This document shows positions 36,629 through 43,648 of a DNA stretch of 64,000 bases, one piece after another. Positions within the stretch are counted from its first letter, which is position 1; the number at the start of each line of letters is the position of its first letter. Origin of the DNA: CAJXQU01 sp965223825 (lineage in GTDB: Bacteria; Pseudomonadota; Gammaproteobacteria; CAJXQU01); the NCBI GenBank assembly GCA_965223825.1, contig OZ245018.1, positions 806,001 to 870,000 on the forward strand. The letters are read 5' to 3'. Made by a program: the position numbers and the translations under genes. The notes under the pieces are model-generated. The model searched no databases. It worked only from the letters and a program-made list of their open reading frames with translations, and was not told the DNA's origin.

Positions 36629-37181
36629 ACGTTGCTACCTGAACTGGTTGTTTAAATCCGTCTAACTTTCGCGAGATGTATAACATTGCTGGAACAAGAA
36701 TCGCCCACGCGATGGCCAATGTGATCATGCTGATCGTCAAGTTGTGAAAATTAACCCCGCCTAACTTATGTCCGGCATAAAAGCTGAGTGGCCCACCAAC
36801 GAAACCAAACACGGCGGCAAGAGCAAGCTTGTTTTTCATCCAACGTAAGGAAAGGTTGAAGGTTGTTGCGAAAAGTGGCCATAAGGCGAGAATCCAAACC
36901 GGCGCGATCAGAGAATTTGCCGGATGGCTTGGATAGGAGACGAGTTGGAGATGTAGTAGCAGGCTTTCCCAGATCAGGCCGGTGAGCAGAGCGATAACTA
37001 ATAATAAACTTTCTGTGATCGCACTGACGGAAGTGTGTGCTTGAAAGAGATGCCATAACACGATGAGCGTGACGACGGTGATTCCGATCCAAGCCGAGTT
37101 ATTGACGGCACTCAGTACACAGACAAACCAACCGATTTGAAATAAAACAAAATTGATCACGACGCGTAACGAATGGCTCAT
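36621..37181 (-). CDS. DUF2878 membrane protein
   Basis: A 186-residue protein with five to six hydrophobic helices. It contains VLFQIGWFVCVLSAVNN near the start and GFVGGPLSFYAGHKLGGVNF in the C-terminal half, typical of DUF2878. The function is unknown. The family is regularly found next to Cfa-type methyltransferase and DUF1295 genes, as here. It overlaps the next gene by 8 bases and starts 5 bases after the methyltransferase stop. Confidence 0.85.
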   Translation of the reverse strand: MSHSLRVVINFVLFQIGWFVCVLSAVNNSAWIGITVVTLIVLWHLFQAHTSVSAITESLLLVIALLTGLIWESLLLHLQLVSYPSHPANSLIAPVWILALWPLFATTFNLSLRWMKNKLALAAVFGFVGGPLSFYAGHKLGGVNFHNLTISMITLAIAWAILVPAMLYISRKLDGFKQPVQVATYG

Positions 37182-37186
37182 TTAAA

Positions 37187-38284
37187 CTATACGCTGGTTC
37201 TGTCGTTTTGGATGAACGCATAATGGCTGACCCACCATTCGTTACCGTTGTTGTAAGCGAAAAGCTCGGCGCAAGCCATGAAGAATATACGCCAGCGACG
37301 CCACCAGATTTTTGTTTGCTCAGGGCCATATGTTGCATTAAAGATCGCACGGATTTCTTTCTCGTTTTGATCCATATTTTGTAACCAAGCATTGGACGTT
37401 TTTGCATAGTGCTGGCCAGACCATCGCCAGTGTTTTTTTAATTTTAAATCGTCCTGGAAAAAATGCGGGAGATCATCGCTAGGCATCATGCCGCCACTGA
37501 AAAAAAATTCACTCATCCAATCACTTTTATCCTGTACTTCAAACAAATACGGTACATCGCGATGACAGAAAATATGCATAAAGAAAAGACCGTTCGGCGT
37601 CAGCCAGCCATTAATGCGCTCAAACAGCAGTGGGTAATTGCGCATGTGCTCAAACATTTCCACCGAGACGATACGATCAAACTTGTCATGCATTGAGAAG
37701 TTGCGCATGTCGGCTGTGATCACGGTGAGATTATTTACATTTTGGTCCCGTGCTTGTTGAATAATGTATTCACGCTGGGAATGCGAATTTGATACTGAAA
37801 CAATGTGGCTGTTTGGATAGTGACGTGCCATGTATAAACTGAGCGATCCCCAACCGCAGCCGAGTTCAAGAATGTTTTGGCCATCCAACAATTCCGCGTG
37901 ATCGCAAGTGAGCTGTAATGCCTGCTCTTCTGACTCGTCCAATGTCAATGACTCGTCTGACCAGTAACCGCAGCTGTATTTACGTTGACGGCCAAGTACG
38001 CGCTCGAAAAAAACGGCGGGTAATTCATAATGCTGATCGTTCGCTTTATCGGTAAGCACGGCAGCAGGACTGGATTTCATCATCTGTATGAAATCCATTT
38101 TCTGTTTCGCCACCTGTTCGGGATCGCGAGCATTCAGCGCAAAAAGCCTGGACTTTAGTAGACGTCGGATCCCGAAACGAATGATCACGTCGGGTACGTT
38201 GACTACTTCAGTCCAGTAAATGGCTCGCGCTATTGCTTCTTGCAATGCCTCCTTAGGTGACAAGGAGTCGGTAATGTTGTTCAT
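37187..38284 (-). CDS. SAM-dependent methyltransferase, Cfa-related, first gene of the lipid operon
   Basis: From the ATG at 38284 the product is 365 residues; a TTG at 38308 is a less likely start. It lacks the Cfa N-terminal lipid-binding domain. The SAM site is NILELGCGWGSLSLYMARHYP, and RIVSVEMFEHMRNYPLLFERI is the EMFEHMRN variant of the Cfa carboxylate segment. This variant group is found with DUF1295/DUF2878 genes and includes, as I recall, UfaM-like enzymes that methylate unsaturated acyl chains. It heads the eight-gene operon and is divergent from gpx. Confidence 0.82.
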   Translation of the reverse strand: MNNITDSLSPKEALQEAIARAIYWTEVVNVPDVIIRFGIRRLLKSRLFALNARDPEQVAKQKMDFIQMMKSSPAAVLTDKANDQHYELPAVFFERVLGRQRKYSCGYWSDESLTLDESEEQALQLTCDHAELLDGQNILELGCGWGSLSLYMARHYPNSHIVSVSNSHSQREYIIQQARDQNVNNLTVITADMRNFSMHDKFDRIVSVEMFEHMRNYPLLFERINGWLTPNGLFFMHIFCHRDVPYLFEVQDKSDWMSEFFFSGGMMPSDDLPHFFQDDLKLKKHWRWSGQHYAKTSNAWLQNMDQNEKEIRAIFNATYGPEQTKIWWRRWRIFFMACAELFAYNNGNEWWVSHYAFIQNDRTSV

Positions 38285-38289
38285 AATAG

Positions 38290-38308
38290 TTGTACCATAA
38301 CTATACAA
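38290..38308. promoter_or_regulatory. Possible operator, TTGTA-N9-TACAA
   Basis: The inverted half-sites TTGTA (38290-38294) and TACAA (38304-38308) lie 5 bases upstream of the ATG of the lipid operon. They resemble the halves of the repeat in front of the MerR gene (42241-42268), but with a different orientation and spacing. The assignment is tentative. Confidence 0.3.
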
Positions 38309-38419
38309 TTATGGGTTGTGTGATTAATTTCGACTGGCAATATCTCTTGTTAGTTCCATAAATCGGGATGTATCGCTTTTAATCGCTACGTCATGGTCTT
38401 TATAGTGTAAAATTAATAC

Positions 38420-38427
38420 TTGTACAA
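38420..38427. promoter_or_regulatory. TTGTACAA palindrome upstream of gpx
   Basis: A perfect 8-base palindrome 36 bases before the gpx start. It overlaps TACAAT, a good -10 hexamer with no good -35 at the right distance. That is the form expected of a regulated promoter. The same word occurs at 40994-41001 and in the centre of the 42469-42492 palindrome. Confidence 0.35.
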
Positions 38428-38463
38428 TACTTATTCATTTTATCCGCGTATGTAGGAGGTTTA

Positions 38464-39033
38464 ATGATGAAATTTAATCGATGTGTATTTTTAGTTTCGT
38501 GCCTTATTGTGATGGGTAGCTTGTCTACAATCGCCATCGCGGACGAGTCATGCCCACGGCTGATCAATCACAATACGACGCGATTAGCGGAATCAGATGT
38601 GGTTAACCTGTGTGATGAGTTCCAAGGCAAGGTAGTATTAGTCGTGAATACGGCCAGCCGCTGTGCATTTACCTCTCAATATGAGGGTTTGGAAAAGCTC
38701 TACGCGAAATACCAAGATCAAGGTTTCGTTGTCGCCGGATTTCCCTCAAACGACTTCGCGGGACAAGAACCGGGTGATGAAAAACAGATCCAGACATTTT
38801 GTCGTACAACCTACGGTGTGAAATTTCCGATGTATGCAAAGACACATGTCACCGGTAATGACGTCGATGATTTTTATGCCGCGCTGATCGCAGAAAGCGG
38901 CACAAGCCCAAAATGGAATTTCCATAAATACCTGATCGACCGATCAGGTCATGTTGTAGAGAATTACAGCAGCTTCACCGGGCCGGAGAATACATCTTTA
39001 GTGAAAAAAATCGAATCGTTGTTAGCCGAATAA
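38464..39033 (+). CDS. gpx: Periplasmic glutathione peroxidase family protein
   Basis: A 189-residue thiol peroxidase of the GPx family with a signal peptide (MMKFNRCVFLVSCLIVMGSL, cleaved near AIADES). The peroxidatic Cys is in NTASRCAFTSQYEGL, followed by FPSNDFAGQEPG and the conserved Trp/Asn of KWNFHKYLI. It would reduce hydroperoxides, probably lipid peroxides, in the periplasm. A TAGGAGG ribosome site precedes the start. It is divergent from the lipid-modification operon, so the two may share control. Confidence 0.9.
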   Translation: MMKFNRCVFLVSCLIVMGSLSTIAIADESCPRLINHNTTRLAESDVVNLCDEFQGKVVLVVNTASRCAFTSQYEGLEKLYAKYQDQGFVVAGFPSNDFAGQEPGDEKQIQTFCRTTYGVKFPMYAKTHVTGNDVDDFYAALIAESGTSPKWNFHKYLIDRSGHVVENYSSFTGPENTSLVKKIESLLAE

Positions 39034-39288
39034 ACGGATCAATATTGTTGTACAGGGATTGTGGTGACGTTGTTGTGAATCGTCATCTAGTATGCGATCC
39101 AACCTGAAGGCCAATGATCAATTAGCAAAAAATACTAACCAACCGGTTAAACCATAAAGTACGTAATTCAGTTGGGATAAACGTTGAAACACATCGCTAA
39201 AGCATTTAGAAAAATAAAAAAGTAAATATTTATGATAGCCAGCTGTTAATTCTATAAAAAATAGGAAACCGCAAATGCTTAACAAAAG

Positions 39289-40563
39289 TTAGATATTCAC
39301 TACGAGGACGTCGTTAATATCAGTGAGGAAATTTTGTGATAGGGCTTCTTGTTTCATCGCCCAAGTACGTTGTGATGGCACGCCCATCGCACCACTGAAA
39401 ATGGTACCGCGTCCGTATTTTTGATTGAGCTTATCGATCGTACTCATCAGCGCCTTGTTATCGGTAGTCTGATCAAATTCGAAGAGATCGCGAGGTGCGA
39501 GGTCTACCGCACACAAATCATTAAGCATGACTCCACTTTTTACATACTGATAGCCAGGTTTGTAGATGATCTCTAAACAAGTCTTCACCACCGAGATGAG
39601 ATCGCGATTATTGGCGGTAAAAGGTTGTATGTTGATCGTATGTGTACCGTGATATTGCGGACCACCACGATGTTTTGAGGTATGAACAAACACCGTCATT
39701 TGACTTGCTAGCAAGTCTCCGTTGCGTAGCTTTTCTCCTGCACGCGAGGCATGGTGCGTAAGGCTTTGTAGAAGTTGAGAAAAACTTGTGACCGGTTGAC
39801 CAAAACTACGCGTTACCACCACGCCTTTTTTAGAGGCTGGGAGTAATTCAAGATCGAGACAGGCAATACCACGTAACTCTTGAACAAGGCGTTCTAACAC
39901 GACATTGCCGATTTCTCGCGCGTGCTTATCCGGAAGGTCGCAGAGTTGCTGGGCGGTGTGAATATCCCGTGCGTGGAGTTTGCGTGCAGTGGCTCTACCT
40001 ACGCCCCAAATGTCATCGACATCAAAGTGCGGCAAGACTTGATCGATGCTATGCCTCTCCATGAGATTACATACGCCCCCAAAGATAGGGTTTTTTTTCG
40101 CAATTTCATTTGCCAGTTTTGCCAGTGTTTTTGTCGGTGCAATGCCCACGCAAGTAGGAACGCCGACCCATTGTTTAATGCGATGTTTTATCTTATGCCC
40201 ATAGTCGGTCAAATTGAGATGTTGATAATGACTTAAATCAATAAAGCTCTCATCAATAGAATAAACCTCGATGTCCGGCGAGAAGGTTTTTAGAGTTTGC
40301 ACAACGCGGCTTGAGATATTGCCGTAAAGCCCGAAATTGGCTGAAAATAATTGAATATTATGTTGCTTGATTAGGTTCTTAAGTTTAAAGATCGGCGTCC
40401 CCATTGAAATGCCGAGTGCTTTGACCTCTTGTGACCGTGCGATGGCACAGCCATCATTATTCGACATAACAATAACCGGAACGTGTTGTAGATCGGGGCG
40501 AAAAATTCGTTCGCAAGAAACGTAAAAGTTATTGCCATCAACGAGGGCTATGGCTTGCGTCAT
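39289..40563 (-). CDS. umuC: DNA polymerase V catalytic subunit UmuC
   Basis: A 424-residue Y-family polymerase (E. coli UmuC is 422). It has IALVDGNNFYVSCERIF with the first catalytic Asp, YSIDESFIDL with the Asp-Glu pair, a helix-hairpin-helix (DDIWGVGRATARKL) and the little-finger domain. It performs error-prone translesion synthesis with UmuD'. It overlaps umuD by 26 bases. Confidence 0.96.
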   Translation of the reverse strand: MTQAIALVDGNNFYVSCERIFRPDLQHVPVIVMSNNDGCAIARSQEVKALGISMGTPIFKLKNLIKQHNIQLFSANFGLYGNISSRVVQTLKTFSPDIEVYSIDESFIDLSHYQHLNLTDYGHKIKHRIKQWVGVPTCVGIAPTKTLAKLANEIAKKNPIFGGVCNLMERHSIDQVLPHFDVDDIWGVGRATARKLHARDIHTAQQLCDLPDKHAREIGNVVLERLVQELRGIACLDLELLPASKKGVVVTRSFGQPVTSFSQLLQSLTHHASRAGEKLRNGDLLASQMTVFVHTSKHRGGPQYHGTHTINIQPFTANNRDLISVVKTCLEIIYKPGYQYVKSGVMLNDLCAVDLAPRDLFEFDQTTDNKALMSTIDKLNQKYGRGTIFSGAMGVPSQRTWAMKQEALSQNFLTDINDVLVVNI

Positions 40564-40990
40564 GATGTCTGTTTATTTTTCTAAAACTGGCGATGACTAC
40601 GCCGATGACTTCGGTCGTCTCGCGTACAGGGATCGGTTTGAAATGCGGGTTATCCGGTATGAGTTGCCATTGCTTCCCTACCATCTCTAAACGCTTGAGC
40701 GTAAATTCACCATCAAGTATCGCAATGACAATATCGCCGTGAACGGGTGTCAAGCTGCGATCAATCGTCACATAATCCCCTGAATGAATACCAGCATCTC
40801 GCATTGACCAGCCAGCTACGCGCACGTGAAACGTGGCCGCAGGGTTACGGATCAAAAATTCATTGAGATCAATTTCACCATCAATAAAGTCGTCAGCCGG
40901 GGATGGGAACCCAGCTGGCGTACTATGCAGCATTAACGGGAGGTACTGTTTTTTTGCATTGAGCTTAGGTTCTAAAGTGGGCCAGTTCAT
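40538..40990 (-). CDS. umuD: DNA polymerase V accessory protein UmuD
   Basis: A LexA-like S24 peptidase. Cleavage should occur at Ala-Gly in STPAGFPSPADD (Cys-Gly in E. coli). The catalytic Ser is in AGWSMRDAGIHSGD and the Lys in LDGEFTLKRLEM. I place the start at 40990, giving 150 residues against 139 in E. coli; an ATG at 41050 would give 170, and neither has a ribosome site. No clear LexA box (CTG-N10-CAG) is visible upstream. A TTGTACAA palindrome sits directly before the 40990 start. Confidence 0.88.
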   Translation of the reverse strand: MNWPTLEPKLNAKKQYLPLMLHSTPAGFPSPADDFIDGEIDLNEFLIRNPAATFHVRVAGWSMRDAGIHSGDYVTIDRSLTPVHGDIVIAILDGEFTLKRLEMVGKQWQLIPDNPHFKPIPVRETTEVIGVVIASFRKINRHHDASHSPR

Positions 40991-40993
40991 GGA

Positions 40994-41001
40994 TTGTACA
41001 A
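40994..41001. promoter_or_regulatory. TTGTACAA palindrome at the umuD start
   Basis: A perfect 8-base palindrome 3 bases upstream of the ATG at 40990. It may belong to the same regulatory set as 38420-38427 and 42469-42492. If umuD really starts at 41050 it would be inside coding sequence. Confidence 0.25.
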
Positions 41002-41308
41002 CTTGATTATGTGAATAAAATAAGAACGTAGTATTGTCATGGAGCTGCATGATGTGTCAAGCGATCATAGAAAGCGATCTCACAAAATCCACGGGGATCA
41101 GCCTAGATTGATTTTGCCACTTCGCAAAATTATCTGTAATCACCAGAGCGCTAGAGCGGCTTAGTTAGATAAGGTGGAACAGCGTGGCTGGCAGTGTGGA
41201 ACGTTGGGCATGGAAAATATACTTATGATAATTTTAGTTAATGATTTACAGTTGCGATTCCGAATTAGCAGCAACTAAAATGTTGCATTACGCCGCTTTT
41301 TTGAATGG

Positions 41309-42214
41309 TTATTTCGATATCAGTGTCTGGTTAATCAAACGAAGCCCGCTGATAATATTGCTGCCTAGTAAGATCGCGCCGCTTGCCTCTAAGTCGGGGG
41401 AAGGGTTTTCGCTGATATTGCCGCCGAGAAAAACCGGCACGTCTAGCGCTTCTACCAATTCTGGTAGAGCCTGATGAAGTATTTTCTGATCGGGCAAGGA
41501 AGCACCGGACAGCACCACGCCGATGCATGTTTGTCGTTTGAGTACCGGGGGAATTTGCGTCAACGGTAAATCCGCACCGAGTATGATCAGCCGATAGCCT
41601 GAATTCACCGCCGCCAGCGCAAAAAATAGCAAACCCAGATCATGCTGTTCACCGGTTAAACACGCCACGACCAGTTGCTGCCCGTGGCTGCGTGGGTTGA
41701 GATGATGAATGCGTGCGCCGATTTTATTGCGTAGATAAACAGAGAAAAAGTGTTCTTCTGCAATACCCGCTTCGCGATCTTCCCAACGCGTACCGAGTTT
41801 TTCTAATAATGGCGTGATCAGACGCTGGTTGACCACATCAATCGGGTATAACGACATAGCATCGTTATAAATCTGATCGATCGCATTTTCATTAAAGGAT
41901 TCAATTGCGTTTAAAAGATCGTGCTGATAATTGCCCCAGAGATCACTACCTTGCGCGGCATTATCTTCCTGCGTCGTGGTGTAACTTTCCAACAAGGGTT
42001 TAACATGACTGACTGAGATGCCACGCTCAAGTAGATCAACAATACGATGGATTAACTCAACATCGTGCTGCGTGTAGAGTCGGTGTCCCTTTGGTGTGCG
42101 TTGCGGAATCACCAAGCCATAACGACGCTCCCATGCACGCAAGGTCACGGCATTAACCCCTGTCAGTTGCGAGACGGTTCGGATTGGTAATAGCGATTGT
42201 GCTGGCGTTTGCAT
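41309..42214 (-). CDS. CarH/LitR-type MerR regulator with adenosylcobalamin light-sensing domain
   Basis: From the ATG at 42214 the product is 301 residues. The N-terminal MerR winged helix has IRTVSQLTGVNAVTLRAWER and RRYGLVIPQRTPKGHRLYT. The C-terminal part is a helical plus Rossmann B12-binding domain. It holds both CarH photoreceptor signatures: W-x9-E-H (Trp144 to His155, in RWEDREAGIAEEH) and E-x-H-x-x-G (EQHDLG, axial His191). In CarH/LitR, adenosylcobalamin binding gives a DNA-binding repressor in the dark, and light breaks the Co-C bond and frees the DNA. It probably controls the surrounding photo-oxidative genes and itself. Confidence 0.9.
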   Translation of the reverse strand: MQTPAQSLLPIRTVSQLTGVNAVTLRAWERRYGLVIPQRTPKGHRLYTQHDVELIHRIVDLLERGISVSHVKPLLESYTTTQEDNAAQGSDLWGNYQHDLLNAIESFNENAIDQIYNDAMSLYPIDVVNQRLITPLLEKLGTRWEDREAGIAEEHFFSVYLRNKIGARIHHLNPRSHGQQLVVACLTGEQHDLGLLFFALAAVNSGYRLIILGADLPLTQIPPVLKRQTCIGVVLSGASLPDQKILHQALPELVEALDVPVFLGGNISENPSPDLEASGAILLGSNIISGLRLINQTLISK

Positions 42215-42240
42215 AAGTATCCAAAATGACAATTGAGATA

Positions 42241-42268
42241 TTATACAAACTGTAGATGTTTTGTATAA
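42241..42268 (-). promoter_or_regulatory. Inverted-repeat operator overlapping the promoter of the CarH/LitR gene
   Basis: TTATACAAA (42241-42249) and TTTGTATAA (42260-42268) form a perfect 9-bp inverted repeat with a 10-base spacer, 27 bases upstream of the ATG. On the minus strand the inner arm contains TATAAT, a consensus -10 box. A bound regulator would therefore block RNA polymerase, as expected for MerR-family self-repression. Confidence 0.6.
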
Positions 42269-42468
42269 GGGCTTCGTGTGTAGCTAAAGCCGATTTGTGC
42301 TCTTGGCGATGCGACGTGTGGTTATTAATAAGAAAGCTGGGGCAAAACGCTTCTTAGCGAGAACGATCAAGGCAATGGCGCTTTCTTATGAAAGTTCACT
42401 TTTCTTAACGGGTTTAACGGGCCTCATTCCTATCTACTCCGGCTTTCTATATTTAATATATTAGGCGG

Positions 42469-42492
42469 AGTTTGCTTTGTACAAAGCAAACT
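42469..42492. promoter_or_regulatory. 24-bp perfect palindrome upstream of the lipoprotein gene
   Basis: The 24 bases are fully palindromic; the left half is AGTTTGCTTTGT and the right half its exact complement. The centre is TTTGTACAAA. It lies 27 bases upstream of the ATG at 42520. With no T-run it is more likely an operator for a dimeric regulator than a terminator. The rest of 42215-42519 shows no open frame. Confidence 0.65.
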
Positions 42493-42519
42493 ATTTTCAA
42501 TGTTTAGAGAATTCATTTT

Positions 42520-43242
42520 ATGAAGTTGTCACATATTGCTATTTCGCTGCTATCGTTTTTTTGCGTTTCGTCTTGCACCACTCAGAGCACCAAGTCTGAC
42601 TTTTATTTTTATGATGAAAGTGTACATTCACAATCTGCTGGTAAACGTGTTCTTATTGCACCCGTACCGATTATGCCAACCGATAATGCATTGGTAGATC
42701 GGAATGCTTATAAAGTGGAAGCCGCGATCGAAAATTATTTAAATCGTAATGGTTATAGCGTTGTGGCGAATGATGAGTTTATTCGTAGCTTTCAAAAATC
42801 AGAAAGTGAAAACGGCGGCGTTTTTAATGCTAAAACCGGTGAATTTGATAAAAATACCTTTAATAAAGTCATGGGTGTCGCGCTAAAAGAATCGAGATCC
42901 AAAACACCTTACGATTATTTTGTGATGACGGCGTTTATTGCAAAGCGTACTGCAGTGAGCCCGTTAACGAAGATCGGCGAATGGGATGGAATTACCAGAA
43001 AGCTCGATGTGCAAAATGGTGTCGATATTGTTCCGACAAATCCGCCAGTCATTTCTTTGTGTAATGAAGTTTTCACTAGCCTGAATGATCGTGTCTTTAA
43101 AAACTGTGCCGGCGTTGAATTCTTAGTTGAAGTGATCAAGCAAGGTGAGGCGACGATTATCGAAAAGGAAGAGTTGTTTACGAATGCAAAACAGCTTAAC
43201 GAATCGATCAAAATTTCATTTGATCCATTTGTTACAAAATAA
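42520..43242 (+). CDS. Uncharacterised lipoprotein
   Basis: A 240-residue protein with a short signal peptide and a lipobox ending VSSC (Cys19), so it is a lipoprotein, probably of the outer membrane. The mature part has VLIAPVPIMPTDNALVDRNA and EAAIENYLNRNGYSVVANDE, then a long mixed alpha/beta region. The N-terminal half recalls proteins that assemble on TolB- or CsgG-like folds, but I cannot name a family. It is monocistronic: a 24-bp palindrome precedes it and a terminator follows. Confidence 0.7.
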   Translation: MKLSHIAISLLSFFCVSSCTTQSTKSDFYFYDESVHSQSAGKRVLIAPVPIMPTDNALVDRNAYKVEAAIENYLNRNGYSVVANDEFIRSFQKSESENGGVFNAKTGEFDKNTFNKVMGVALKESRSKTPYDYFVMTAFIAKRTAVSPLTKIGEWDGITRKLDVQNGVDIVPTNPPVISLCNEVFTSLNDRVFKNCAGVEFLVEVIKQGEATIIEKEELFTNAKQLNESIKISFDPFVTK

Positions 43243-43269
43243 ACTTTGGAATTAAGTGAGAACGAACAC

Positions 43270-43307
43270 ACACTGACGTAATTTTTATTGCGTCAGTGTA
43301 TTCTTTT
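43270..43307 (+). terminator. Rho-independent terminator after the lipoprotein gene
   Basis: A perfect 9-bp stem, ACACTGACG (43270-43278) with CGTCAGTGT (43291-43299), is followed by ATTCTTTTT. It lies 27 bases after the stop. Confidence 0.85.
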
Positions 43308-43492
43308 TATAAAAATATAAAGGCACAAGCTGCTTATTACAATTCAAGCTGAGTAAGTAACACCCCATAAGGGTTTATCATTTATATCCAGCGGTTTTAA
43401 TCTTGTTTTATTCAAAAGTGCGATCAAGCACGTCATTTTTATTAGTAAAAAAGCTTCCTTTAAGATCACGATCGTTTCAGTTTTCATAAACT

Positions 43493-43516
43493 AAATTGTC
43501 ATCCCTGTGACAATTT
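43493..43516. promoter_or_regulatory. Inverted repeat in the TonB-receptor upstream region
   Basis: AAATTGTCA (43493-43501) and TGACAATTT (43508-43516) form a perfect 9-bp inverted repeat with a 6-base loop, 133 bases upstream of the receptor start. It could be an operator. The 406-base gap 43243-43648 shows no Fur-box-like 19-mer and no cobalamin riboswitch that I can recognise. Confidence 0.4.
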
Positions 43517-43648
43517 GTCGCATTGTTTTGTGGCAAATGCCCGTTTAACCTCCTGTGCAAAAAGTGCACCTTGTATTCGTGCCTGTATTTATCCAAATAC
43601 GAAAAAATAATTAATAACAAAGCAGTTTATAAAAGGGATGGAGATTTC

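Noticed and set aside
41051..41308. A LexA box for umuDC
   Set aside because: A CTG/CAG pair occurs (CTGGTGATTACAG) but with 7 rather than 10 bases between; no consensus SOS box is present.
43243..43648. A cobalamin riboswitch upstream of the TonB receptor
   Set aside because: The conserved B12-box-like core is not recognisable; only a simple 9-bp inverted repeat is present.
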